Shown: in pieces, positions 24,002 to 36,569 of the stretch | How positions within the stretch are numbered: the stretch's first letter is position 1 | Layout of the letters: every line of letters starts with the position of its first letter | DNA from: Lathyrus oleraceus | Taxonomy: Eukaryota > Streptophyta > Magnoliopsida > Fabales > Fabaceae | Assembly: GCF_024323335.1 (NCBI RefSeq) | Contig: NC_066580.1 | Span: 440,157,351 to 440,221,350, forward strand | Reading direction: 5' to 3' | DNA length: 64,000 bases | Program-made: the position numbers and the translations under genes | The notes under the pieces: model-generated | The model's database searches: none | The model's input: the letters and a program-made list of their open reading frames with translations, nothing else | What the model was told of the DNA's origin: nothing

Positions 24002-25006
24002 ATCTGAAAATTTTGCAAATAGACCCTTTAAGTTCCTTGAATTTTTTTTTTTTTTTGATGACATGGGATGCAAATGAATGCATGAATGCATGAATACAAC
24101 AACCACACTCAAGGATCAAGCAAGTCACACCAAACAAAGGTCGTGGGAAAGCTCGTTGTATCCCCTAATATCAATCATCCATTTTGGTGGATTTGGTTTT
24201 CACCTTATCGACACCCAAGTTCCATTGATATTAACGGTACATGAACCGGCTCTAACATCCTTAATATCAATCATCCATTTTGGTAGATTTAGGTTTTACA
24301 CCTTATCAATACCCAAGTTCCATTGATATTAACGATGTTTGAACGACTCAACCACGAATCACGGGTTTGCTGAGAGTCACGAGCATGGAGTCTTGGTTAA
24401 GAACCACCCAAAGGGAATGTACTAGGGTTTAACCTGCCAGACATGTTCTACCAGAGGTTCCCATAATCATCGTCCCATCTCTCGGATATTATCGGAGGAA
24501 CGAATACTCGTATTCCAAAAATATTCTCAAGAGAGACTCTTATGAGTGTAGTATCGCGTAACAATCGCATCAGATCTTACATCTGAACGACCTCCGTACT
24601 ACGTCCTAAAAATAGGCCAAGATGGGTTTGGTAAACTAAGGTCCTTGGCTTCTAAGGCACATGATTGAACGAATAAATGCCTAACCACAAATGACTTGTG
24701 TGACATTATTAATCCAACATGACCTCCACCAAGTGAATGGACTCGCAAGTCAACTGGCTAAGGAATACTCCACACCAGTCAACAAGACTATGCCATTCTC
24801 CTATCCTAGAGTGCACTCGAGTTCGGGTATAGAACTCATCTCACAGAGATCACCAAAGCAAACAGCAATTATATATCAAGCAATTCAGACATTACAATCA
24901 ATACAGTTATCCCAAATTGTACAAAAATATGTCAAATAACACATAAACAATATCATACAACAAGGGTGAAAAGTAGGCAATACCACCAGGGAAGGTCTTA
25001 CATTTT
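24002..25006 (-). other. 5' leader of element A
   Basis: About 1 kb without a gene, between the PBS and ORF1. It contains two tandem hairpin-forming repeats (24166-24233 and 24262-24331), an unexplained AT-rich remainder and a poly-T/poly-A run at about 24044-24056 next to ORF1. Confidence 0.65.
24166..24331 (-). repeat. Duplicated leader hairpin
   Basis: Two copies of 68 and 70 bp (24166-24233 and 24262-24331). Each is bounded by the perfect 10 bp inverted pair TAATATCAAT / ATTGATATTA and encloses a conserved CATCCATTTTGGT...CCCAAGTTCC body. Confidence 0.7.
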
Positions 25007-25023
25007 CCCCAACAGAGTCGCCA
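25007..25023 (-). other. Primer-binding site of element A
   Basis: The minus strand reads TGGCGACTCTGTTGGGG, six bases (GAAAAG) after the 5' LTR end. It starts with TGG, the complement of tRNA CCA. Published Ogre elements prime with tRNA-Arg; I assign that tRNA from knowledge of the family, not from a search. Confidence 0.85.
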
Positions 25024-25212
25024 CTTTTCTGTAGCGGTGTATTCGTCGCTATATGATTTATTGATTAAACCATAAGCAAAGCATACAATGAATCGAGTCG
25101 CCACCGCACTTTTATTTATCCTAAGGACTGGTTAAAAAGCGAACAAAAACCTAAGAAGTTTTACACGTAGAAAACCAATAAAAGATCAGAGAATCTGGGT
25201 AAGGGGTAAATT

Positions 25213-25261
25213 ACGCAATGGGAAGGTGTTAGGCACCCATCACGTCCTAGGTACTCCTAGG
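25213..25261 (-). other. U5 double hairpin of element A
   Basis: Hairpin 1 (25213-25245): ACG-ca-ATGGG pairs with CCCAT-ca-CGT around loop AAGGTGTTAGGCA. Hairpin 2 (25246-25261): CCTAGG-TACT-CCTAGG, beginning at the very next base. It lies about 180 bases from the LTR end and would be in the RNA leader. Confidence 0.65.
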
Positions 25262-28200
25262 GAGCCCTTTTCACACTTGTTGTATAAGAAAATGTTTATT
25301 TGTTTATGACATATTGTGCAAACATGAATGGGATGATGAGAAAAGAATGTACAAGTTAGTTGTTTTTGTGTTTGAACGGATGAACCCGTTGCCTACGTAC
25401 CTTCCATCAAAGGTAAGGATCAAAACGCCGTAGTTCGGCTAAAAGATTTCCAAAAATTTGTGAGTTCATTTTAAAACACAAGCACTAAGGCTTTTCATTA
25501 CCAATGGGAGAAAACTCAACCAACATCAACAATCCGCCATGCGAGGACGACTTCAACATACTAGTGAGGGGTTAACCCTATAATAAGCATGGAAGACTTA
25601 CAATCAACTCACTAAGGATAAGGTAAGATTTACATCAACCACTATGGTAATTAAAACCTACGGCTAATGTATGAAAACATATTAACAATGGACAAAGCCA
25701 AAACAATTGAATGGGTGAAGTTAATTGATTATGATTATTCATAAAGTATGGTCAAGGTATGATTAAGGTTGATTCAAAGAAGTGTTATGAAATGTGAAGT
25801 TTGAAAAGTCACGGACTTAAGGTCCAAGTTTCTAATTTGAAAAGAGGTGAGAATGTTTGCACAACAAGTCAAAGTTTTTTGAAAGCAAAGTGTGAAAAAG
25901 TTTAGGACAAAGAGGGTATGGATGATGGAAGGTAAAACTTCTTAGAAAGGTTCACCTCTTGAGATCATATAGAAGATGATTCAAGTGTGTCCTTAGGAAT
26001 GAGGCAACAAAGCAAGTAAAATAAAGCAAGGTGATACCGGATGCCATCAATGGTCTTATACCAATCTCACAAACAAAAGCGGATATCGGATACCAATAAA
26101 TGGGTTTACACCAATCTCCTAAAACAAAACAATGATACCGGATGCCATCAATGGTCTTATACCAATCTCACAAAAGCAAAAAGCGGATATCAGATACCAA
26201 TAAATGGGTTTACACCAATCTCCTAAAGTAAACAAAACTTGGATGTCGGATGCCAATCTATCTGGACTTATACCAACCTCCAAAGGATGATCATAGGAAT
26301 ACAAATGCCACATCACAGGGACTTACAATTGCATCCTCTCATACAACAAACAAGAGCAAAGAAGATATGAGTGACCAATGAGGTCTTACACTCTATCCTT
26401 CCATATCATGGGAACAAAAGCCAATCAACATGGACTTACAATTGTCCTCAATGGGCAAACAAACATAGATCACAAGGATATGCAATAATGATCATACAAG
26501 AATTAACAATCAATAATGATGAATGCACAAAGGCAAGCAAGCATGTACAAATGCGACAATCAATCAAGCAAACAAAGTCATTTAGCACCCACTATAACAA
26601 AACAATTAGGCTCAATCAAAGGGTTTGACTTAAAATTCAACTGGAATAGGGTAGATGGCGCTCTTAACCTTGACATTGAGAGCCAAGGTGAAGCAAATGA
26701 AAGGATATGAGGGGTGTGCCTCATCACTCTTATCTCTGGTCAGAGAGAGTATTGAATATCAGAAGGTGTGGGAGTTCAGAAAGATGGAACTCTCTCCACA
26801 AGTTAGACTCGATAGATCTTGGGCTTTTACTCACTATGCATCAACACAAGTAGTGTGAGCAAGGTGAGAGACTCACAGAATAGTAGGAGATAGGCTACAT
26901 ATCTCTTTTGTCTACCAATTGCCTCACATGAGGTCTTTACCTGCTTGGGGACAAAGTTAAACAATCACAAACATCGCCTCTTAAGGAGGACTTCAGACAG
27001 TTGTCTGGCTAAATAACGAGCCAGGTCTTCCAGACTACATGAAGAAGAAGGTGCTATACCTCAATGCAAATGCTATATAAGCAAAGCAATGCAAGTTCTC
27101 AAAGAACTATTAGCGACTATGGTACCTGAAATCAATCAAATATAATCAGTACCAATCACAAAGTCAAAGACAAGCAAGGTAAAAATCAACAGGTAACACA
27201 ATCAAACATGTGCAAAGCACAAAGCTCAAAGCTCAAATGAGCTAAGCACCCTACAAAACAAACAAGTTAGTTTACAATAGTCAAATGAAACAACTCAATC
27301 AACTTGCATTAATTCCTTTAAAGCACTTTGCTTCTTAACCTGAAAAGTCAAAGTCAAACTCAAACATGAGAAGTAAGACCACTAGGACAAGCCTAGGGTC
27401 AAAAAGGAGGGAAAATCTTAAAACAGCAAGTGAAACATGATCAAAACCAAGATAATTCAATTAAGAAGAAAGTCTAATTGGTCTCATATCAAAACAATAC
27501 ACCAATTTCATTTCATGCACAATTTAGGTCAAAGTAAGCAAGTGTGAACCACATATGAGTAAACAGAATGATTACAATCAAACAAATACCAAAAAATCTC
27601 AATAAATTCCACAAAAATTCCACTTTAAACAGAACACATTCAATGAGCTTCATATCAAATTTCATAGCATTTGGACAAGTGGAAGTAGGGGAATTAAATC
27701 TGGAAGTCATGGTATGCAAAACTCAACCTAAACAAGGTCACAAATCATGTGTCAACTTCAATCAAGTGTAAAACAGTGAAAACAAATGAGAAATGAATGG
27801 GACCAGAGCCAAAGTGAAACTAAACATGTCAAGAAACACTCCACCAAATTTCATCTTCATATGTTAAGGGATGAGGATTTTACAAGATATGTAAGTGAAC
27901 TACTCAAGAAAAACCCTAAAATGACTAAACAGCCAACAAAAATCCCAATCAAATAGGAAATGGATCAATCAAATCCACAAAAAATCATGGTGAAACAAGA
28001 CATACATATGATATCATATGCAAAAATCCAGGGCAAAAGACATGGCATAGGCATGGAAACAAAATTCATGAACATGGCATAACATAGTGTGACACACATT
28101 GTCACACTCATGAAGATCACATCATATCTCTCTAACCATGGACTCAAAAATAACAAACTATACATCAAAATCACCAAGAAAGAGTCAAGAACATGCCTAT

Positions 28201-29315
28201 AAAATTTCATTCATTTTGGATAATGCATGATTATTTCATGATCAATATGGCAAAACATATGTATAATGCATACATGTCAAAGATCACTAGGCCAATTAAA
28301 AAATACATCAGGCACAACTTCCATTATCATGCCTAAGAAAAACTAGAGGAAATTTGGAGATCAACACAAAAATCCCCATCCAAATTGGGTAAAAAATGAT
28401 TTAGTTATGATTTTTAGAAGTTTGATTAAAATATGAAATAATTATTTAGCATTTAAAATTAATTAACAAGCGCTGAGTGGCAATTTTGTAATTCCAGCGA
28501 GCCAGGGGCAAAACGCCCCGTTTCATTTAATGGAATGGCGTCACGTGATTGGTTGGCCAGGGCGGGAAACAGGAATTCAAACGGAAAGGCAAGGAAACAA
28601 GATCAAACGCGTGCTCTGAAGCGAAAATCACAGTGTTCTTCGCGTTCTTGGCTGAAAATCATCACCATGACCAAATCTCCATGGAAACGCACAAACCATA
28701 TATGGTTGGAATCAGCGTTCAACAAGGATCATGGATATACAATCAATTTTGTCCAGAAATCAACATACGAAAAGATACGATCAGAAATAGTTTTGCTATC
28801 CAAACTTTAATTCAAGATTTCTCCATGGATATTGGACGAAAATGCACGATTCAAGCCTCAGATTACTCTATGTTCAAGACACTACCTAAACCACATGTTG
28901 ATTGCAAGAATTAAAGGAGTCGAAATCTCACCTTCTTGATGTGCAGTTGTGGAATCCGCGTGTGTTTGGCCTTGAATCGTGAAAACAGATCGTGTATATT
29001 GATGTAGGAGATGAATGGTGATGAATGCTCAGCTCAACAATGCTTGGATCAATGAGATTTGCCAACTGCCATGGAAGCTCAAGATCTTCAACAGCTGCGA
29101 ATTTGCATAGTTCTTCCAATTCTTGCTTCAAACAGATCTTCTAAATCACCTGCAGATGAAGATCGAAGCAAGATACAACACAAAGAGTGAAGAAATTTGA
29201 TGAATGAGTGAAAAAAGTGTGTGTGCAAATTGTGAGAAATTGAGAGAATTTGTGAGATTTTGGATTTTGATCTGAAAAAATGATTGTTCCTTCTGCAGTT
29301 TCTGTTATGATTAAG

Positions 29316-29324
29316 CATTTATAG
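29316..29324 (-). promoter_or_regulatory. TATA box of the element A 5' LTR
   Basis: CTATAAATG on the minus strand. It predicts a start about 30 bases to the left, giving an R-U5 leader of roughly 4.2 kb before the PBS. Confidence 0.65.
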
Positions 29325-30458
29325 TTCCTCTTAATCCAGCTGGTAAACATGATTAGCACAAATCAAATTGGATTAGTGAAGGAAGCTTGTTATGTCATTT
29401 GGCCAAAATGCCCTTTCTCACTTAGAACCAATGGAACAGTAATTTTTCTTTTGCAGCACACCACAAATCACATTCGGAAATGGATTGAATTGGTTTCATG
29501 TGAAAATCCCTTGTATTTTGAAATTTGACTTTTCTTCCCACCAAAAATTAATTAGTTCACTTGAAAAATGGCCTTTTTATGTGAAGGTTTTTGATGAATT
29601 GTGATGATGGATTTGGATAGTACACATCAAATGTGGTTTGCTCAAAAAAGAATCAACCAATTTGGCTTTTCCATTCAAAAGTTATGGCACTTTGAAATTC
29701 CAAAATTCTTGAAAATGATTTGATCATAACTTGCCAACCATAAATGAGAAATGAGCGTTCTTGGACTTTTTGGAAAGGCAAGATCAAGCTCTTCAACTTT
29801 CATGTTGGACAAATTTTGATTTGAAGCTTGATTCATGATGTGATTTTGAGGAGAATGACTTTCCATTTTTGGCAGGTGAAAATTACAGGTCATTGCCATT
29901 TTGGGAAACTTTTTGTCTGACCTCCAATCCTTCAATGTGGATGTTTGAAATGTTAATTGAAGCTTGTATGGACATGCATGAGACCTTTCCAACCATCTCA
30001 CACCTTCCAATTCCTGATTAAATGCACAGTTGACCACGGTTGACTTTCTAGGGTTTTGGTTGACTGAGCCAAGTTCTGATGACTTTCAAGCCTCTTTCTC
30101 TTGAGATCTTGACTCCAAATGATATCACAACTTATATGAATCCTTGATGAATGAGCATGGTGCCCAAATTCTTCAAGAATGGCCACCATCTATTGCTCAA
30201 TGACTGATTTGACTATTTTGACCTAGTTTGCTTCATCTGCAAGAAACAAGGTTAGATGACAATATTTTTGTACTTTTGGTTAGTAAACAAATGAAAAGCA
30301 ATGATATACAAATGCAATACATGCTTGGTGATCAAGAACCACACTCACAAGATACCCACCCACTAGGAGGCAAGCAAAGGTGCACAATGATCCTTGAGGC
30401 AATGATTGATATGATATGATATCATGAGGGATCTTAGGGCAAAAATTGGGGTCTTACA

Positions 30459-30463
30459 AGTAC
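30459..30463. repeat. Target-site duplication, right copy (AGTAC)
   Basis: Pairs with GGTAC at 4840-4844. The first base differs, presumably by mutation after insertion. Confidence 0.8.
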
Positions 30464-32907
30464 CAAACGACCCCTCGTGAACCTCTTTCATCAATTGGCT
30501 TGCTTCTTTGTCATCAACACATCTGAGCAAGACCCAAATCGAAATTACGCTTGTACAAAACCCCATCCTTATTCAAGTAGAACACCATGGCCAACCTCCG
30601 CAGAGTCTTTCGGTCCTTCTTGGATGCTCCCTCAGGATACTCTTGGGTTTCCAAATAGCGCTTGATATCGTAATACCACGGCTTCTCATCATCAGGAGCT
30701 GTTTCAACAGCAAACACATAAGTCGGTCTATCCAGACGCCCCACCTCAACACTTGGGAACTGATTCCACCACTGCACCTTAATCAAGGCAGCCAGAGTAG
30801 CTAAAGCATCTGCTAAAGGATTCTCTTTTCTAGGCACGTGATGCATTTTCACCTTGGTGAAAAACGTCAACAATCTTCTCGTATAATCCCGGTATGGAAT
30901 TAAATGAGATTGATGCGTATACCATTTTCCGTTAACCTGGTTCACAACCAAAGCTGAATCTCCATATATAACAAGGTTTTTGATCCTCAAATCAATCGCC
31001 TCTTCAATCCCCAAGATACAAGCTTCGTATTCAGCCACGTTATTGGTGTACTCAAATGTTAGCCGGGCAGCAAAAGGAATGTGGGACCCTTTCGGCGTAA
31101 CCAAAACAACACCAACACCGCTACCATTCACGTTAACGGCCCCATCAAACATCAAAATCCATTCAGATTCAGGATCAGGCCCCTCCTTCGGGATTGGTTC
31201 CTCACAATCTTTCGATTTGAGAAACATGATGTCCTCATCAGGGAATTCAAACTTCATCGGTTGATAATCCTCAATGGGTTGCTGGGCGAGGTAATCAGAC
31301 AATACACTCCCCTTTATCGCCTTCTGAGAGGTATACTGAATATCATATTCAGTCAAAATCATTTGCCACCTCGCAACCCGTCTGGTCAATGCTGGCTTCT
31401 CAAAAATATACTTGATTGGATCCATCTTGGAAATCAATAAAGTGGTATGAACCAGCATATACTGCCTCAGTCGGCGAGCAGCCCAGACCAAAGCACAGCA
31501 AGTTTTCTCGAGCAGTGAATATCTTGTTTCACAGTCGGTAAACTTTTTGCTAAGGTAGTATATGGCATGCTCTTTTCGACCAGACTCGTTATGCTGCCCC
31601 AGTACACACCCCATAGACCCCTCGAGGACCGTCAAGTACAGGATTAACGGTCGTCCCTCCACAGGAGGCATCAGAATCGGAGGCTCCTGCAAATACTCTT
31701 TTATCTTTTCAAATGCCGCTTGGCAATCATTATTCCACCTGACCGTTTGATTTTTCCTCAACAACTTGAATATAGGTTCGCATGTGGCTGTTAGATGAGA
31801 TATGAACCGTGAAATGTAGTTCAATCTACCTAAGAAACCACGAACCTCTTTCTCCGTCCTCGGTTCAGGAATATCTTGTATTGCTTTTACTTTAGCAGGA
31901 TCAACCTCGATTCCTTTTTCACTTACAATGAACCCCAGCAATTTACCAGACCGCACTCCGAAAGTGCACTTATTCGGATTCAACCTCAGTCTGAATTGTC
32001 TCAGCCGGTCAAATAACTTGGCCAGATCTACCAAGTGCCCCTCCTCTGTCTGGGACTTTGCTATCATGTCACCAACATAGCATTCAATTTCATGATGAAT
32101 CATATCATGAAACAAAGTCACCATGGCTCTCTGATAAGTTGCACCGGCGTTCTTGAGACCAAACGGCATCACCTTATAACAAAAAGTGCCCCATGGTGTG
32201 ATGAACGTTGTTTTCTCCATATCATCTGGCGACATTTTGATTTGATTATAGCCGGAAAAACCATCCATGAAGGAAAACACCGAGAATTGAGCTGTATTAT
32301 CTACCAACACATCAATGTGAGGTAATGGAAATCATCCTTCGGGCTAGCTCTGTTCAGATCCTGGTAGTCCACACACATTCTCACCTTCCCATCCTTCTTC
32401 GGGACCGGCACAATATTTGCGACCCAAGGTGGATAATTAGTGACAACGAGGAAACCAGCATCCGACTGCTTTTGAACCTCCTCTTTAATTTTCATGGCCA
32501 TCTCGGTTCGAGTTCTGCGCAACTTCTGCTTCACTGGAGGACAATCCGCTCTCAACGGTAGCTTGTGCACAACAATATCGGTATCCAACCCTGGCATATC
32601 TTGATAAGACCAGGCGAAGATATCAACATACTCTTTCAACAATGCTACCATTCTGCTCTTGACACTTCGCTCCAAAGCAGCCCCGATTTTCACTTCCTTT
32701 CTGACCTCGTCGGTGCCCAGATTCACAACCTCAACTTGCTCCTCGTGCGGCTGAATCACCTTCTCCTCTTGTTTCAACAACCTGGCTAATTCCTCTGGCA
32801 GTTCACAATCTTCTTCGCCTTCTTCTTCGGCATGATACATCGGATTGTCGAAGTCATATGAGGGTGTAACAGGATTGTTATCAATGAGATCCGGCGAATG
32901 ATCGCAT
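30464..32907 (-). pseudogene. Element B pol, N-terminal part (RT, RNase H, aRNH, start of integrase)
   Basis: Continues B's pol from the insertion point of A. From the acceptor at 32908 it carries RT (VPVPKKDGKVRMCVDYQDLN), RNase H (LILYLTVLEGSMGCVLGQ), aRNH (WILMFDGAVNVNGSGVGVV) and the first part of integrase (LLRCVDDKEASQLMKEVHEG). Lesions: a one-base deletion near 32329 shifts the RT frame, the catalytic box reads YVGD because the first Asp codon is GGT (32071-32073), and an extra G near 30533 shifts the frame before integrase. The remainder is at 3808-4844. It is non-functional. Confidence 0.93.
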
Positions 32908-33174
32908 CTGCATGAATGTTGATTCATGCACTGCTTTAGAACCGGAGCGAGACAAATTGAAAAAGAAAAATGAAAACATTGCCATCTTTATTTTATTTTA
33001 AACTGCAAAAATAAATGAAAAACAGGGAACACCGCTTTTAATTGAAAAACATCCATTTATTACTGATGCAAATTTTGCAAAATGAAACATGAGGTGGCCC
33101 TTACAATGAACCATTACGTTTCGGGCAAAACGTAAGGCTTCCATGCAAATAAAAATGAAAACAGAAAATATTAC
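32908..33174 (-). other. Intron of element B between gag-pro and RT (267 bp)
   Basis: Donor GA^GTAATAT, overlapping the gag-pro stop (33174-33173); acceptor CATGCAG^A at 32909-32908. Splicing would put RT in the gag-pro frame, exactly as in A and D. Confidence 0.78.
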
Positions 33175-36100
33175 TCTTCAAGTAGAGTGACAGTGATGAT
33201 CTTTTCGGCCTTCCAGTTCTGGACTTCCATCCCTGGTACGCACGGCTTTATCCATTGATCTATCTCGCAATCACTGTCGACCTCTTCACCCACCATACAG
33301 ATGTGATCTGGATCCAGCATTCCAGCACTGGTGAACGTGAATGACGGACGACGTCCCTTGCTCTGACCAGACGGGCCTCGACCCGACTGATAACCAACCC
33401 CAAATCGGTCTTTCTTGGCGACGATGTCCATCATCTTCCCCCAACCAGGAGCTTCTCCACCCTTCACCACCTCAGCAGCCTGCTTGTACGAAGAAATGGA
33501 CGGCTTTTCCTCTTTAGCAAAAATAGCATTCTCCACCTTGACGGTTTCGAATGCTTGACTTGGTGTTTCAACAATTTCTCCATCCATTTCAACATATTTG
33601 AACGATGATAAGTGGTTGACGAAGATGTCTTCTTCTCCACAGACTGTGACGACCTGCCCGTCCCAGATATACTTCAGTTTCTGGTGCAAAGTCGAAGTCA
33701 CTGCCCCTGCAGCATGGATCCATGGGCGACCCAACAAGCAACTGTATGCTGGCTGAATATCCATGACATAGAATACCGACTTGAACACCTCGGGCCCAAT
33801 CTTCACAGGAAGCTCCACTTCCCCAAACACTGCCCGCTTAGAACCATCAAAAGCTCTCACTACCAGGTCAGTGGGCCTCAAGATCAACCCTTCACAATCC
33901 AGCTTTGCCAGGGCTTTCTTTGGCAACACATTTAAAGATGAGCCGGTATCAACCAACACGTGCGAGAGCACGGCCCCTTTACATTCCATAGCAATGTGTA
34001 ATGCCCTATTATGATTCCTCCCATCCACAGTTAGATCAAGATCAGTGAAACCCAACCCATGGTTGGCATTGACGTTTGACACCACCGTCTCTAACTGATT
34101 GATTGTGATCTCTTGGGGAACATAGGCTCTCTTTAGTATCTTCAATAAAGCCTTCCTATGCCCCTCGGAACTCAGCAATAACGACAAGATCGAGATCTTG
34201 GATGGGGTCTGTTGCAAGTGGTCCACAAGCTTGTACTCTGACTTCTTGATGATTCTCAGAAATTGTTCAGCTTCATCATCAAGTTCTTTCTCCGACTCAC
34301 CAGGTGTCGGTGTCACCACAAGAGTACCTTCATTTACCACTTGTTTCCCTCTTGCCCTGGCTAAAGCCTCGGTCTTATCTTTCTTTTCTCTCTCTCCATC
34401 CCCATTCCTCAAGGTGTCCGGTGCAAACAACCTTCCACTGCGAGTGAACCCACTAGGTCCGGCATTATCCACCTTTGAAACGGTGGTTTCACCTGCAGTT
34501 TGATCTTCCAACTTCTCCCCATTACAATAGACCTCTCCACCATAATGCCACGGCACGGCGTCATCTTTGTCATAAGGAATTGGCCCAGGTACCGTGATAG
34601 TAACTGGAGCCGCATCGGCCAGCGTTGACAAATCGACCGGATCGAAATAGATGGTTATGGTGGAGACATCTTCCTTCACCCAATCAACCTTCTCAAATCT
34701 GAGGCTTCCCTCATCCATCAGCCTCTAGACAGCCTCCCTCAGCAACACACACCCATCAGGAGCAACAGTGCACGCAGCACAACAGTTATCACAGCCCGGA
34801 AAGACCCCATTCTTCAACAGTTGTCTTTTTATCACAGCCAACGGAGTCTTCAACTGATCCACATTCAATAGCCCGATTCTGTCCTCTTCAGAAATTGCAT
34901 TCACCCCCATTTGACCATGCGCTGGCATGGGATTAGCATTCACATTTGGAGATGGAGCAAAGTTGATAGCTTTAGAATCCACCAAGTCCTGGACCACATG
35001 CTTAAAAGCTTTGCAATTTTCTACATTGTGTCCAGGGGCATCTGAGTGGAATTCGCACTTGGCGTTCTCATCATAGCTGGGAGGCCTTTGGTCGGGTCTC
35101 ACCGGAGCCAAAGTTCTCAGCTGGACCAACCCCAAGTCCTTCAACTTCTTCAGCAAGAATGAGTAGGTTACAGGTGGCCTATCAAATTGACGATCAGTCA
35201 TTCATCCTCTTACTTGATACCCGGCCCTCTGTGGTATCTGTTGAAATGGTTGTCGTTGTTGTTGCGGTTGTTGATGATGTTGTTGTGCAGGCTGATTATC
35301 AGCAGGAATGGTTACCGCAGCAGTGTGCTGGTAGTAACGATCCCTACTCTGTCCTCTTTGGGTATACACAGCGCTGGTATCACCCTCCTTCTTTCTTTGA
35401 CCATTCCCAAAGGGCTTCTTCGATCCAGACGACGAAGCATTACCCTGTATCTTCCCCAGCTTCAACCAACTTTCAATTCTTTCTCCAGCCACCACTATAT
35501 CAGCAAAGTTAGTAACCGGGCAACCAACCATCCTTTCTGCAAATGTCCCCTGAAGGGTACCCATAAACAAATCCGACATTTCTCGGTCTACCAACGGATG
35601 TTGAACTCTGGCAGCCAGCTCCCTCCACCTCTGTGCATATTCCTTAAACCCTTCATTAGGCTTCTAAGACATACCCTGTAATTGGGTACGGCTAGGAGCC
35701 ATATCAACGTTGAACTGGTACTGTTTAAAGAATGCATCACCAAGATCCTGCCAGCTTTTGATGTCAGACGACCTCAGCTTGGTGTACCATTCCAAGGACC
35801 CTCCAGACAGACTGTCCTGGAAGAAATACATCCATAGCTTCTGGTCCATTGTATAAGCAGAAATCTTACGGACGAAGGCCTGGAGATGGGTTTCCGGGAA
35901 AGAACTCCCATTGTATTTGTCAAACGCAAGCGCTTTAAATTTTTGCGGGATCACAATCCCCTCAACCAGCCCCATGTTAGACATATTAACAACCCCCGGA
36001 GTAGCATAGCTTTCAAGAGCCCTGATTTTCTCCGCCAACACCTGAATCTCTTTGTTTGGTGGTTGGACACCGTACTGCCCAAACTGTTCATTTAACATGG

Positions 36101-36569
36101 AGAATTGATCTGCTTCTCTGTCTTCCTCTCTATCCTCTTCAGCCCCAAAGAAAGGAGGAAACAGACTATCCTTCAGATTGTTGCCCATCGGACCTGGTCT
36201 ACCGCTTGTGGCAGCACCAAAACCACCCCCATTGTTGATCACCACGCCAGCAGTTGTCTTCTTTCCGAGATCTCCTCCATCCCTGGAACCACCAAGGCCA
36301 TGGTTGGAGACACCCTCCAAGTTGACACCACTGTTAGCAGCTGAAGCCCGCTCGAGCTTCTCCACTTTATCAGCAAGTGCTTTTTGCCCCACGGCAAACC
36401 CTTGCATAACATTGATCAGTTCGTTCATTTTCTCCTTCAACTCAAGAATATCCGCGTTGGGTAGATCCATCAGCCTAGGTGTGTTGCGTCTGGTAAAGTA
36501 TCTGTGTGGACGGGTTGTGTGCAAGGGAATGATTCTACGCGCACGAGCAATGATTCCTGAAACAATCAA
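33171..36569 (-). pseudogene. Element B gag-pro
   Basis: Four consecutive same-order blocks: gag (FFQDSLSGGSLEWYTKL, DAFFKQYQFNVDMAPS), knuckle CEFHSDAPGHNVENC, Cys cluster CDNCCAACTVAPDGC, and protease with VDTGSSLNVLP and LLGRPWIHAAGAV. Stops interrupt it at 35664-35666 (TAG), 35202-35204 (TGA) and 34725-34727 (TAG). The likely start is the ATG at 36470, MDLPNADILELKEKMNEL, which begins a coiled coil; the frame is open back to 36569. No ORF1 is found upstream, unlike A. Confidence 0.92.

Larger units (their letters stand above)
4845..30458 (-). mobile_element. Ogre: Element A: complete Ogre retrotransposon (25.6 kb)
   Basis: Two direct repeats of 5428 and 5429 bp, each bounded by TG...CA, enclose a 14.8 kb internal region. 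On the minus strand the order is 5' LTR, PBS, leader, ORF1, gag-pro, intron, RT-RNase H-aRNH-integrase, repeat-rich 3' UTR, polypurine tract and 3' LTR. Size, extra ORF1, intron and LTR length all match published Ogre features. By hand I count roughly 35-40 differences between the LTRs (about 0.7%), so the insertion is young. Three nonsense codons interrupt gag and pol, while ORF1 is open. The host site is the integrase gene of element B. Confidence 0.96.
25030..30458 (-). repeat. 5' LTR of element A
   Basis: 5429 bp, TGTAGCGG...CTTACA, nearly identical to the 3' LTR. U3 begins at the right end and transcription runs leftward. It holds a TATA box at 29316-29324. U5 structures near the left end include a PBS-like GAGTCGCCACC (25095-25105), the double hairpin (25213-25261) and the CTACG...CGTAG fold (25393-25433). 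Confidence 0.96.
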
